A stretch of DNA of 64,000 nucleotides from Micromonospora pisi (GCF_003633685.1 NZ_RBKT01000001.1:1116001-1180000); one strand, 5' to 3'. Shown: positions 8,773 to 17,563, counted from the stretch's first letter. Translations and numbers: made by a program. The notes: generated by a model from the sequence alone, not told the origin.

Positions 8773-11439
8773 ATGACCCAGTTCGGTGTCGTTCCGCCGC
8801 AGCCACAGGAAGCGTCCACACCGATCGAGTTCATCGTGGCGCTGCGCGAACTACGGCTCTGGTCGGGCCTCACCTTCCGCCAACTCGCCGCCAAGGCCCG
8901 GGCGTCGGGCGACCAGCTAGCGCTGAGCACCATCGCCTCCGCGTTGAGCCGCTCCACCCTGCCCAGGCGGGAGGTGGTCGCCGGGTTCGTCCGCGCCTGC
9001 GGCCTCGACGAGGAGTCGGTCACCGCCTGGGTCGCGGTACGGGACGCGTTGTTCAGCCGGGGCGGCCAGGCCGCGGTGGCCGGCGACCCGGACCTACCCG
9101 GGCCGGCGCGGGACGGGGCCGACACCGGCCGGCAGCCATGGCCCGCCCCGCAGATGTTGCCGCCGGACATCCCGGACTTCACCGGCCGGGACGCAGAGGT
9201 GGGGACGCTGCGGCAGTTACTGCGGCCGGGCCCGAGGGACGGCTCGAACTCCGGCGCCCTGGTGGTCGCGGCCATCTGCGGCATGGGTGGGGTCGGCAAG
9301 ACGGCGCTCGCCGTACACGTGGCGCACTCCCTGGCGAAGGCCTATCCGGACGGCCAGCTCTGGGTCGACCTCCGCGACGCCGAGGCGAGCCCGCTGGAGC
9401 CCAGCGACGTGCTGGCGCGGTTCCTGCGCGCGGTCGGCGTCGACAGCCGCGCCATACCCGCCGATCCGGTCGAGCGGGCCGAGATCTACCGCACGATGCT
9501 CGCCGATCGCCGGGTCCTGGTCGTGCTCGACAACGCCAGCTCCGAGCGGCAGGTCCGCCCGCTGCTGCCCGGCGCGGGGACCTGCGGCGTGCTGCTCACC
9601 AGTCGCCTCCGACTCGCCGGCCTCGAGGGCGCGCAGCACGTCGACCTCGAAATGTTCTCTCCCGGCGAGTCGATCCGGCTGCTGGCCCGGATCGCCGGAG
9701 ACGACCGGTTGGCTAGGGACGTCGCGGCCGCCGCCGAGATCGCCGAGCTCTGCGGCGGCCTACCGTTGGCCGTACGGGTGGCCGGAGCGCGGCTCGCCGC
9801 CCGGCCGGCGTGGCAGCTGGCCGACCTGGCGACGTTGCTCGCCGACGAGCGTCGGCGGCTGGACCGGCTGAGCACCGGAGACCTCGCGGTGCGGGCGTCG
9901 CTCGCGTTGAGCTACCGCGAGCTCGACGACGAGCCCCGGCAGCTCTTCCATCTGCTCGCCCTCTTCGAGGTGCCCGACTTCTCCGGCTGGCTCGCCGCGA
10001 CCGTCCTCGACCGCCCGCCGGCGCAGGCGACCGAGTGTCTGGAGGCCCTCGTCGACGCTCAGTTGCTCGCCGTGACGGGTACCGATGCCGCAGGGCAGAT
10101 TCGCTACCACTTCCACGACCTGGTGCGGCTGTTCGCGATCGAGTCCGGTCGCAAGGCGCTCTCGTCGGACGCGATCGCGCAGGCGGTGAACCGGGGCCTT
10201 GGTAGCTGGGCCACGCTCGCCCATCGGATGGCACCGGCGGTACCCGGTCCGTGCTACGCCCTCATCAGCAGCCCCGAGCCGCGCCCGCCGATCGATCCCG
10301 GCATCACGGACAGCCTGGAGACCGCGCCCGTCGAGTGGTTCGACGCGGAACGGGCCGCACTGGTGAGCGCGGTGCGCCAGGCATGCCGGCTCGGCCTCGA
10401 CAACCTCGCCTTCGACCTGACCGCCGGGCTGGAGAAATATTTCGACCTCCGCGGCATGTACACGGACTGGAGCAATCTCAACTCGCGGGTGATGGACCTT
10501 TGCCGCGACACCGGCAATCTCCTCGGCGAGGCGGTGATGCTCCGCGGGCTGCTCGACGTCACGACGTGGACCGCCGGCGAGCGGGACGACGACCAGATGG
10601 CCCGGCTGCACGACGAGGCGATCCGGCTGCTGGAGATGTTCCGCCGGCTCGGGCACGAGCCGGGCCGGTCCGACGCCGCCGTGATGTGCGCCTGGGCCCT
10701 GACCGCGGCCGGCCGGTACGAGGAGGCGGTCGACACGGCCACCCGGGCGCTCCAGCTCGCCGCACGCTCCGGCCATCTCGGCGGCCAGGCCCGCGCGTAC
10801 CTGTTGCTCGGGGTCGCGAACTTCGAGCACGGGCAGTTCGAGAGCGCGGCCGCGCACGCCGCCGCCGCGCTCGACCGGGCCCGTAGACTGGGCAACCCCC
10901 GGTGGGTGGCCACCGGGCTGCAGTTCTGCGGCATCGCCCACCGTGAGCTGGGCGATCTCGACAAGAGCCGGCGGCTGCTCGACGAGTCGCTGGCCATCTC
11001 CCGCCGGTACCGGGACCGGTATCCGGAGGTCTTGACGCTGCTCGCGCTGGCCCGGCTGCAGCTGCGGCAGAACGACCCGGCCGCGCGGGAGACGGCCGAG
11101 ACGTCACTGGCGTTTAGCCGCAGATACGGCATGAACCATCACATGGCCGAGGCACTCGAACTGCTCGGCATGGACGAGCTGGCGAACGGCACGCCGGCCG
11201 GAGCCATCGTTTACCTTGAGCAGTCCGTCGCGCTGTGGCGCACCCGCGGCTGGCATTCCCTGCAGGCCGCGGCCCTGACCAACCTGGGCCGGGCCTACGC
11301 CGAGGTCGACCCGCCCGCGGCCCGCCGGGCGTTCCAGGAGGCGTACGAGATCTTCGATCGGCTGGGCAAGGCCGCGAAGGCCGCCGAGCTGCGGGCGCTG
11401 ACCGGAGCCGCGACCCCGGAAGAGCCCAGCCGAAGGTGA
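8773..11439 (+). CDS. HTH / NB-ARC / TPR multidomain transcriptional regulator
   Basis: An 888-residue intracellular signalling ATPase of the STAND class. The N-terminal 90 residues form a helix-turn-helix module (LTFRQLAAKA... STIASALSRSTLPRREVVAGFVRACG), typical of actinobacterial regulators that precede an NB-ARC domain. Walker A is GMGGVGKT at residues 170-177, Walker B is VLVVLDNAS near 250, and the GLPL-type motif is GGLPLAVRVAG near 330. The C-terminal 300 residues are TPR-like helices for ligand or partner sensing. ATG 8773 follows GGGGAAGG closely; an alternative ATG at 8749 would add eight residues. The gene stands alone, so its target is unknown. Confidence 0.88.
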   Translation: MTQFGVVPPQPQEASTPIEFIVALRELRLWSGLTFRQLAAKARASGDQLALSTIASALSRSTLPRREVVAGFVRACGLDEESVTAWVAVRDALFSRGGQAAVAGDPDLPGPARDGADTGRQPWPAPQMLPPDIPDFTGRDAEVGTLRQLLRPGPRDGSNSGALVVAAICGMGGVGKTALAVHVAHSLAKAYPDGQLWVDLRDAEASPLEPSDVLARFLRAVGVDSRAIPADPVERAEIYRTMLADRRVLVVLDNASSERQVRPLLPGAGTCGVLLTSRLRLAGLEGAQHVDLEMFSPGESIRLLARIAGDDRLARDVAAAAEIAELCGGLPLAVRVAGARLAARPAWQLADLATLLADERRRLDRLSTGDLAVRASLALSYRELDDEPRQLFHLLALFEVPDFSGWLAATVLDRPPAQATECLEALVDAQLLAVTGTDAAGQIRYHFHDLVRLFAIESGRKALSSDAIAQAVNRGLGSWATLAHRMAPAVPGPCYALISSPEPRPPIDPGITDSLETAPVEWFDAERAALVSAVRQACRLGLDNLAFDLTAGLEKYFDLRGMYTDWSNLNSRVMDLCRDTGNLLGEAVMLRGLLDVTTWTAGERDDDQMARLHDEAIRLLEMFRRLGHEPGRSDAAVMCAWALTAAGRYEEAVDTATRALQLAARSGHLGGQARAYLLLGVANFEHGQFESAAAHAAAALDRARRLGNPRWVATGLQFCGIAHRELGDLDKSRRLLDESLAISRRYRDRYPEVLTLLALARLQLRQNDPAARETAETSLAFSRRYGMNHHMAEALELLGMDELANGTPAGAIVYLEQSVALWRTRGWHSLQAAALTNLGRAYAEVDPPAARRAFQEAYEIFDRLGKAAKAAELRALTGAATPEEPSRR

Positions 11440-11493
11440 CGGGGCTCACGGCGTCACGGTGTACGGACTGGGTACGTTGCTCGATCGGACCCT

Positions 11494-11573
11494 GTACCGC
11501 TCGGAGAGTCGGTTACGGCTACGCCACCTGGGAGTATTCGTTGATCAGCCCGTTGAGGATCTTCCGGCGGCGC
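11494..11573 (-). mobile_element. 3' end fragment of an rve-type IS (copy 1)
   Basis: The minus strand encodes LNGLINEYSQVA then stop, the characteristic tail of single-ORF integrase-core transposases, followed by the IS terminus TGTACCGCTCGG at 11494. The rest of this IS was cut off at 11573, where another IS begins. A sister fragment lies at 39402-39465. Confidence 0.65.
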
Positions 11574-12682
11574 TGTGAGTGCCGAAAAGCTCATCCGTCC
11601 TGGCCGCAGCCATCTAAATCATCGAGGCGGAAGGCTCCGCTGAAGACGTGGAACCTCTCGGCTGGATCGCAACGGTTGTCTACGTCGAGTACTGCGCGAC
11701 GAGGGGGTGTGCTGTTTCGACTGGCCTACCTCGGCGTGACCAACACCCTCGCCCTGCTACGACTGCTACCCATGAGCGACCACGACAAAGACACCGAAAT
11801 CCTCGCGCTCCGGCACCAGATCACGGTCCTCAAACGACAACCGCACGGCGACCGCGTCCAACTCACCCCGGCGGACCGGGCATAGTTGGCCGCCCTGCTA
11901 CACCCGTTGCCGCGAACCGCACTGAACCACCCGCGGCTACTGATCCGCCCCGAGACGGTGCTGCGCCGGCACCTGACCGCCCGCCGACACGCCAGACATT
12001 CCCACCCCCACCAACTCGGGCGACCACGAACAGTCCGGTCCATCCGTCGGCTCGTCCTGCGCCTAGCCTCGGAGAACGCCACCTGGGGATACCGCCGCAC
12101 CCACGGCGAACTGCTCGTCCTGGGCGTCAAGGTCGCCGCCTCCACCATCTGGAAGATCCTGAAGGATGCCGGAGTCGATCCGGCACCTCAACGCACCAGC
12201 AGCACGTGGGCGGCGTTCCTACGATCCCAGGCGCAGGCCGTCATCGCCGCCGACTTCATCGAAACGACCACCCTGACCGGCGCCCGCCTCTACGTCCTGG
12301 CGGTCATCGAACACGCCACCCGCCGCATCCGGATCCTCGGCGCCACCACACATCCCACCGCAGCCTGGGTGACCCAGACCGCCCGGAATCTGGTCATGGA
12401 CCTCGAAGACGCGAGACGCCCGGTGAAATACCTGATCCGCGACCGGGACGGCAAATACCCGACCCTGTTCGACCGGGTGCCCGCCGACGCCGGCATCACC
12501 GTGGTACACACAGGCGTCCGGACACCCCGGATGAACGCGATCAAGGAACGCTGGATACGGACCTGCCGACGTGAACTCCTCGACCGGACACTGATTCTCA
12601 ACCAGCGACATCTACTACACCCGCTCCGCGAGTACGAGGTCTTCTACAACGAACACAGGCCTCAACATTTTCGGCAGGTACA
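11574..12682 (+). mobile_element. ISx copy A, inactivated (nonsense and internal deletion)
   Basis: The ends are TGTGAGTGCCGAAAAGCTCA on the left and ...TTTTCGGCAGGTACA on the right, imperfect inverted repeats of about 23 bp shared with the full-length copy at 54368-55624. The two copies are nearly identical in DNA. This one lacks about 148 bp between the GAACACAGGCCTCA region and the right terminus, and carries an in-frame stop in the transposase. Confidence 0.88.
11709..12664 (+). pseudogene. ISx transposase, broken by amber codon and 3' deletion
   Basis: This is an rve/integrase-core (DDE) transposase that begins at GTG 11709 (LFRLAYLGVTN). The codon that is TGG in the intact copy is TAG here at about 11883, splitting the frame after LTPADRA. 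The downstream part is intact through the DDE core (AADFIE, IRDRDGKY, AIKERW), then the last 45 or so codons including HEYEHAA are deleted at 12664. It cannot make an active transposase without suppression. Confidence 0.88.
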
Positions 12683-12854
12683 GCGTCGTTGGCCTGTCCG
12701 GTCGTCACTGTATGTAGCCGACGCTATGTCGTCCCGCCTTGTCATGCCAAAACAGTGCGTCGATCGGCTACCTCAGCTCGACCGTCGCGCCCGGTTCGGC
12801 GCGACGATCGGGTATCTCCCTGCTGACGGGTTCGGCGGCGCTTCCTCCTGGCGA

Positions 12855-13331
12855 CTAATTGGGTGGGGTCTGGTGCGTGCTCCGGCCGCGGCGGCGCGGA
12901 AGAGCGTTGAGTGAGAGAAGGGCCGCCGGGATGATGGTCAGGTGCATCGCCGCGAGGGACACGGTGCTGGTGGTGTCGAATCCGGCGGGGATCGTCATCA
13001 CCGCGATGGTGGCCACGGCGAGCACGGGAGTGGCGACCCGTGCGATGGGGATGACCGTCGACCACATGCGGGAAAGCGCTGCGACCAGCGTCAGGCCGAA
13101 GCCCAACGGCACGAGCGACATGAACGTGATCGAGACCGAGTCGACCTGTGTGGTGGTGCCGTTCTGCGGGTAGGTGAAGGCGCCGCCGAGTGCGCGGCCG
13201 ACGGCGTAGACGGCCAGGTTGGTGATGAGTAGGCCGGCGAGCGCGGCGGCGATCAACGCCAGTCGGCCGGTGTTCGTCCTACCGGGGGCGGGCGGTGGTG
13301 CCGTGGCTTCAGCGGTTCCGGTATCGGTCAC
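12855..13331 (-). CDS. DUF6069-like small integral membrane protein
   Basis: A 158-residue protein with four hydrophobic segments (for example LALIAAALAGLLITNLAVYAV, ITFMSLVPLGFGLTLVAAL, VATPVLAVATIAVMTI and AAMHLTIIPAALL), matching the layout of the DUF6069 family of actinobacterial membrane proteins. Its GTG start overlaps the TGA of the upstream SRPBCC gene (GTGA), so translation is probably coupled. It is the last gene of an ArsR-headed operon. Function unknown. Confidence 0.72.
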   Translation of the reverse strand: MTDTGTAEATAPPPAPGRTNTGRLALIAAALAGLLITNLAVYAVGRALGGAFTYPQNGTTTQVDSVSITFMSLVPLGFGLTLVAALSRMWSTVIPIARVATPVLAVATIAVMTIPAGFDTTSTVSLAAMHLTIIPAALLSLNALPRRRGRSTHQTPPN

Positions 13332-13807
13332 GGTCGGCGGTCTCGCGTCAGGAAGGATGCGAGGCCGTCGAGGATGCCCCGGGTGCCCTCCTCGCGGCCT
13401 TCGGCGGAGTCCAGGCCGTCGAAGTGGACGCCCTGTTCGGTGTACGTCAGGCGGGTGGCGTCGCCGTCGGGCTCCACGGCGATGGTGGTGAGGGATGTGG
13501 ACAGGTGCTGGTCGTCGACCCACATGTCATAGGTGAAGACGATGCGGCGCTGGTCGACGATGTCGGTGTAGACGGACTCGAACCGTGATCGTGGGCCGCC
13601 ATGCCACCGACCTTCCTCGATGGCGCGTCCGCCGACGCGGAAGTCGTGCGACTTGTCTTCGACCTCGAACGTCGGCCCACCGCCGAACCACTGGTCTCGT
13701 GCGGCGTCGTCGGAAAGGGCGTGCCAGACCTCGGCTACGGGCACGGGGTAGTTGCGCTCGATGACGAAGGTGGCGTGCGTCTGGCTGCGTTCGACTGTGT
13801 CGTTCAT
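13328..13807 (-). CDS. SRPBCC/AHSA1-family ligand-binding protein
   Basis: A 159-residue START/Bet v1-like protein of the AHSA1 (activator of Hsp90 ATPase homologue) group. The family opening FVIERNYPVPVAEVWHAL and the closing RGILDGLASFL helix are visible. Such proteins bind small hydrophobic ligands, and in bacteria they often pair with an ArsR regulator exactly as here. The ATG at 13807 is preceded by AAGGAG and overlaps the ArsR stop (ATGA). Confidence 0.85.
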   Translation of the reverse strand: MNDTVERSQTHATFVIERNYPVPVAEVWHALSDDAARDQWFGGGPTFEVEDKSHDFRVGGRAIEEGRWHGGPRSRFESVYTDIVDQRRIVFTYDMWVDDQHLSTSLTTIAVEPDGDATRLTYTEQGVHFDGLDSAEGREEGTRGILDGLASFLTRDRRP

Positions 13808-14145
13808 GTCGTCTCCTTGTTCGTGGGCGGGTCGAGGAAGGCGGCGAGCCGGTCGAGACGACGCTCGGCGGGTAGACGCTGCCGGCCGATCCATTCGGCG
13901 GCTGGGCTGAGCGCGTCGGCGTTGAGCTGGTATGTCCGGACCCGGCCAACTTTGCTGGATGCCACGATGCCGGCTGCTTCGAGCACGCCGAGGTGCTGGA
14001 CCACGGTGGGCAGGGCCATGTCGAACGGGCGGGCGAGTTCGCTCACCGACGCGGGCCCGCGCGTCAGCCGCTCCACCATCGCGCGGCGACTGGCGTCGCC
14101 GAGGGCGTGGAACATCCGGTCGAGCCCACCCTGATACTTAGGCAC
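13804..14145 (-). CDS. ArsR-family winged-helix repressor
   Basis: A 113-residue ArsR/SmtB-type regulator. The winged helix is clear (FHALGDASRRAMVERLTRG, SVSELARPF, LPTVVQHLGVLEAAGIV, VGRVRTYQLNADAL). It lacks the metal-binding ELCVCDL motif, so it belongs to the ArsR group that precedes SRPBCC genes rather than to the arsenic sensors. I chose GTG 14145, two codons before the KYQGGLDRMFHALG start typical of the group. It heads a three-gene overlapping operon with SRPBCC and DUF6069 genes. A palindrome covers the start codon, suggesting autorepression. Confidence 0.85.
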   Translation of the reverse strand: MPKYQGGLDRMFHALGDASRRAMVERLTRGPASVSELARPFDMALPTVVQHLGVLEAAGIVASSKVGRVRTYQLNADALSPAAEWIGRQRLPAERRLDRLAAFLDPPTNKETT

Positions 14146-14155
14146 ATGACTAAGT
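14136..14155. promoter_or_regulatory. Candidate ArsR operator
   Basis: ACTTAG-GCACATGA-CTAAGT, a perfect 6-bp inverted repeat with an 8-nt spacer overlapping the ArsR start codon. The position and symmetry suit autorepression by the product. Confidence 0.5.
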
Positions 14156-14231
14156 GTGTGGGTAGGCTTCGAGCCTGTCAAGCACGCCCACGTGAAGCTC
14201 ACGGCATCACTGGCCTGCCCGCACACTCGGC

Positions 14232-14378
14232 ATGAACGCCGTTCTCGTGCGCATCCCCACCGACAACACCGCCAGCGCTGCCGTCGCCCGCGCCGCCGGA
14301 TTCCGGCCCGACGGTAGCGAACCCCTCACCCGCGAAGGCGTGCGCTATCCCCTTCTCACCTGGCGCCACCAGCCATGA
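14232..14378 (+). pseudogene. GNAT acetyltransferase C-terminal fragment
   Basis: The 48-residue frame reads MNAVLVRIPTDNTASAAVAR and continues with AAGFRPDGSEP. The N-x-AS-x-x-VA-x-x-x-GF pattern is the acetyl-CoA-binding end of GNAT enzymes. The first two thirds of the domain are missing, so it is a relic. Confidence 0.55.
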
Positions 14379-14577
14379 CAACGCCGCAGGGCTTGTCACC
14401 ACCACGCGCTCACCCACAGAGCCGCCCGGTAGCGCTGACACTCGCCAACATCGATCAGGGGCGATGCTTGGCAACCGGCTATGAAACTCGCGCTACAAAC
14501 GCAGCTTGTGGCTGGGACGTACCGCTAGAAAAGCGAACTGGACAAAATCGGCCGCTGACGAGGCGTCCGCTGGTCGA
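14379..14577. other. Short region without a gene
   Basis: No supportable coding frame or signal seen between the GNAT relic and the membrane-protein pseudogene. Confidence 0.35.
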
Positions 14578-15099
14578 TCAGCCGTCCGAAGGCGGACGTC
14601 GATCGCCTGCGGTGGGGGCGCCGCCGGGTCGGGCGGTCAAGAGCCGGGCGGCGCGGCGCAGCAGGGCCCAACGCTGGGCCCCCAGCATGACCGCGAGATA
14701 GAGCAGGAGGCTGACCGTACCGAGGTCGGCGGCGGCCGGCGCGACCGCTTCGAGCGCCGCGTCGCTGGCGATGTGGATGCCCAACCCGATGATCCACAAG
14801 CTGACGGTGGTCCAGTTGCCCTGCCGGACCAGGATGCCCCGGTCGCGCCAGAGGTGCATCAGGCGGGCCCGAGCCACCCCGAACCCGACGCCGATCAGCA
14901 GGCTGACCACGAGCAGCCCGTACGCGGCGGCCCGGGATGCTGGTCCGGCCGGCGTAGCCGCTGACCTGGACCACGCCGATCGCCCCAAGAATCAACACCA
15001 GCGAGTACGGCCGCGTTCCCAGACCGGACGTTCCCGCAGTTGCCGGCTGATCAGCCAGCCGACGATCAGGATCGCGATAACGATGTTCACCGCGCTCAT
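14578..15099 (-). pseudogene. DUF1453-like membrane protein, frameshifted
   Basis: A good start (GGAGGG, then ATG at 15099) opens MSAVNIVIAILIVGWLISRQ, followed by LRERPVWERG. The frame then breaks, and the next membrane segment (YSLVLILGAIGVVQVSG) and the following ones (YGLLVVSLLIGVGFGVARAR, LWIIGLGIHIASDAALEA) are read in other frames. At least two frameshifts separate them. The order of segments fits a small DUF1453/CcdC-like membrane protein. Confidence 0.6.
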
Positions 15100-15218
15100 C
15101 GCAGTCTTCCCTCCGTTGCCGCCGCCCCGGTCGACCCCTGGCCGACCCGATGATCGCGTCGGAGACCAACCCGCTCGTCGTCCTCGCCCAGATATACGCC
15201 ACCCGGCTCGGAAATTGC

Positions 15219-15374
15219 TCAGAGCGTCTGCCAGGTCCCAGCGTCATCGACGATGAGTAGCTGGAACATGGTGACGTACCCGTAATCGTTCCACCGGTCC
15301 TTCACCAGGAACGCCTGCCGCGAAGCTTGCGGAGGAAGGTTGCCCCGTCCGCGCTCGATCTGGCTGAACAGCAT
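15219..15374 (-). CDS. Small ORF or gene fragment of unknown function
   Basis: A 51-residue frame starts at ATG 15374 with GGAG six bases upstream and reads MLFSQIERGRGNLPPQASR at the start and YGYVTMFQLLIVDDAG near the end. The composition looks like a folded protein segment. I do not recognise it, and it may be the 3' or internal piece of a larger gene. Confidence 0.3.
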   Translation of the reverse strand: MLFSQIERGRGNLPPQASRQAFLVKDRWNDYGYVTMFQLLIVDDAGTWQTL

Positions 15375-15788
15375 GCGGTCTCCAAGGCGGTCTGCTGTCA
15401 GGCAGAACGCACAGGTGTAAGTCCGGTGGTGCGGGCGCCAGGCGGCAAGCCTTCACCATGTTCCGCACCACCACCCACACCCTCAGCGGCGTCGCCGGAT
15501 CGGTCGGTGTGAAAGCGGTGGGCTTCGGAGATCGCGACGGCCGCTTACGCGGGTGGTTGTAGTACGGTCCTCACTCGGCGGCGGGCCGGACCTTCCGCAA
15601 ACACCGGTCCCGCCGCCTCGACCCAAGCGGGCGTTCATTGACGGCCGGAGCACGCCCACGACCACACTAGGAATCACCCTGTATGGCCGTAGGCACCGAC
15701 TTCCCGAGCAGGTTCACCTGCACAATGGACACATCGATTAGTGCGCTGCACCCCGTCTGGTGTACAGGTCAAGGAGCCATGATGTGGG
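15375..15788. other. Non-coding stretch right of the integrase gene
   Basis: It lies beyond the 3' end of the integrase gene, where an attachment site would be expected for an integrated element. I found no tRNA gene and no repeated attachment core in it. Confidence 0.35.
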
Positions 15789-16766
15789 TCATTGGTCTTC
15801 GTCGTGTGGCGCGAGAGGATGGGCCTCGCCTGTCAACGCTGCGACGACCGCGGCGAGTTCGCTGAGGTCGGCCTTGGCGTAGGTAGCAGTGCTCCCGACA
15901 TCACCACTCGACTCGCTGTGACCCGCGAACGCCCGTGCGGTCGCATAGCTGAACGTGCGCTCGACCCACGTAATGACGGTGTGCCGTAACCAGTGCACGC
16001 TGATGCCCTGCGTGGCAACCCACGGCAGGTGCTCCCCGATCCGGGTCCAGAGGTGGTCGTAACGCCGGTGCGTGACAGGACGACGGTGGCGGAACCAAAA
16101 GAGCTTGCCTGTGGGATCGCCGTCGCCACGTTCGCCCCAGTGCGCAAGCAGGTGCCGCATCAGCGTCGGCGACACCGGCTGCCAGCGCTCAGTCCCACCC
16201 TTCTCCCGGAGACGGACAAGACACTGCCTCTCGTCAAGGTCACAACGTCGGAGGTTGAGCGCTCCACCGCGCCGGCACGCGGTCTCGGTGTGAAAACGCA
16301 GTAGCAGCGAGTCCAGCGCGGGATCATTGCCGGTGGTAGCGGCGATCTCGGTGATCTCGGTCAGTCGCTTGTCCGCTAACGCGTGCCTATTGCTGGCCTG
16401 CCTCCGCGGTTTGGCCACCCGGGAGGCCGGATTGTCGGCCTCGCTGATGAACCCGTTGTCGACCGCCCGCTTGTAAAGGCACCGCATCGCCGCGACGTAA
16501 TTCTCCTCCGCACCGCTTCCCCCGCGACCGTTGCGGCGGATGACGCGGTTGGCCCGGATCTGCTTTCCCAAGCTCCCGATCTCCAGCGGACCGGGCTCGT
16601 TCAACCGCCGGGAACCCCACTCGTCGACGACCCGATTCCAGTACGTGCCGTACGCCTTCAACGTCCCGGGCGTGACCGCAGCGGCGACCCTGGGAACGAA
16701 CTCCGCGAACGTCGGCACCTGTGGCCGGTTCGCTGCCGCTCCAGCCAGCAGGTCGGCAGGGGTCAC
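15789..16766 (-). CDS. Tyrosine recombinase / phage-type integrase
   Basis: A 325-residue site-specific recombinase. A SAM-like core-binding region occupies residues 18-110 (TLKAYGTYWNRVVDEWG and following). The catalytic residues are all visible: Arg165 in TACRRGGAL, Lys189 in REKGGT, His258-x-x-Arg261 in HWLRHT, His283 in AGH and the nucleophile Tyr296 in ATYAKAD. The frame as given starts at GTG 16766. Just upstream, a 24-codon frame opens with an ATG overlapping the AbrB-like stop codon (ATGA) and reads in the style of a natural N-terminus (ending ALVLLAKLG), but hits TGA overlapping this GTG. One extra G in the GGGG run would fuse the two, so the gene may be frameshifted or mis-sequenced. 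Confidence 0.85.
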   Translation of the reverse strand: MTPADLLAGAAANRPQVPTFAEFVPRVAAAVTPGTLKAYGTYWNRVVDEWGSRRLNEPGPLEIGSLGKQIRANRVIRRNGRGGSGAEENYVAAMRCLYKRAVDNGFISEADNPASRVAKPRRQASNRHALADKRLTEITEIAATTGNDPALDSLLLRFHTETACRRGGALNLRRCDLDERQCLVRLREKGGTERWQPVSPTLMRHLLAHWGERGDGDPTGKLFWFRHRRPVTHRRYDHLWTRIGEHLPWVATQGISVHWLRHTVITWVERTFSYATARAFAGHSESSGDVGSTATYAKADLSELAAVVAALTGEAHPLAPHDEDQ

Positions 16767-16833
16767 CCCAGCTTGGCGAGCAAAACCAGCGCCGCATCAA
16801 CCTCGGGCCGCCCCGAAGCCCCACCATCAACCC

Positions 16834-17316
16834 TCATACGGCATCACCGCCGAACACGTCGGCGTAATACCGAGAGATCATCGCGTCGAGCGCCGCCGGC
16901 GGATGGACAACCAACCGCCCCATGTCAGGGTCGGCCACGAGCAGGACCCGACTGCCAGCCTCCAACCCACACCAACGACGGACGGGCGCAGGCAGCCGCA
17001 GATGACCCTTCAACGACACCCGGATCGGGCCGCCACGGTCGGCGGACACCACGACCAGACCGCCGCGCTCCCGGCACGCCACTGTTGTCCCGGGCACCCA
17101 GCCGAGCGCTCCGAAGATGAGCCGCGCGGCGATCCGCCCACGATCATCGATCGCGGCAAAGCCGTAGGTGGAGGAACGCTCACGAGCGGCCATCAGCCGA
17201 GGCACGGAGACATGCCGGTAGCCGATGACGGGAAGAGACTGGCCCGGTCGCCCGGCGCGAGCTTTCCGGACCTTCGGCGGGATAAGCGGTGCCACAAGGC
17301 TGGTCACAACGACCAC
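16834..17316 (-). CDS. AbrB/MazE/SpoVT-like DNA-binding protein paired with the integrase
   Basis: A 160-residue protein whose C-terminal half has a swapped-hairpin AbrB-type pattern (GPIRVSLKGHLRLPAPVRRWCGLEAGSRVLLV split over residues 110-140). The N-terminal half contains a second, weaker similar segment (STYGFAAIDDRGRIAARLI). The stop codon overlaps the ATG that precedes the integrase, so the two are co-transcribed and translationally coupled. It may regulate integrase expression or act as an accessory directionality protein; this is inference. Confidence 0.6.
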   Translation of the reverse strand: MVVVTSLVAPLIPPKVRKARAGRPGQSLPVIGYRHVSVPRLMAARERSSTYGFAAIDDRGRIAARLIFGALGWVPGTTVACRERGGLVVVSADRGGPIRVSLKGHLRLPAPVRRWCGLEAGSRVLLVADPDMGRLVVHPPAALDAMISRYYADVFGGDAV

Positions 17317-17563
17317 CTCTGACGCGGTCGATGACCCGCTGACACCGGTCGCCGGAAGCTACCGCAACGTCCCGAGACGTGGACGGATCCCTGTCCTGGG
17401 CGACGGCTTCAAGTTCGTGACCGATGACCATGACGACGCTGTCATCTTCTGGGCCGTGCGCCAAGGCAGAGTAAGAAGCGAGCTACAGCGACGTGACTGG
17501 AAGATAGATTAGAAACAGTCAGTAGCACAAGACATCATAGACGCAATCAAGGCCTCGATGCCC
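17317..17563. other. Intergenic stretch upstream of the AbrB-like gene
   Basis: Probably holds the promoter of the minus-strand AbrB/integrase pair. No gene recognised. Confidence 0.35.

Noticed and set aside
8226-9716. 496-codon frame overlapping the CHAP and NB-ARC genes
   Set aside because: Out-of-frame shadow of two well supported genes; Arg/Gly-rich with no domain.
9760-10941. 393-codon frame opposite the NB-ARC regulator
   Set aside because: Antisense shadow; no start context or family signature.
15375-15788. Attachment site or tRNA target beside the integrase
   Set aside because: No tRNA-like structure and no direct repeat with another edge could be found.
16834-17316. Toxin-antitoxin pair with the AbrB-like gene as antitoxin
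   Set aside because: The coupled gene is an integrase, not a toxin, and no small toxin ORF overlaps it.
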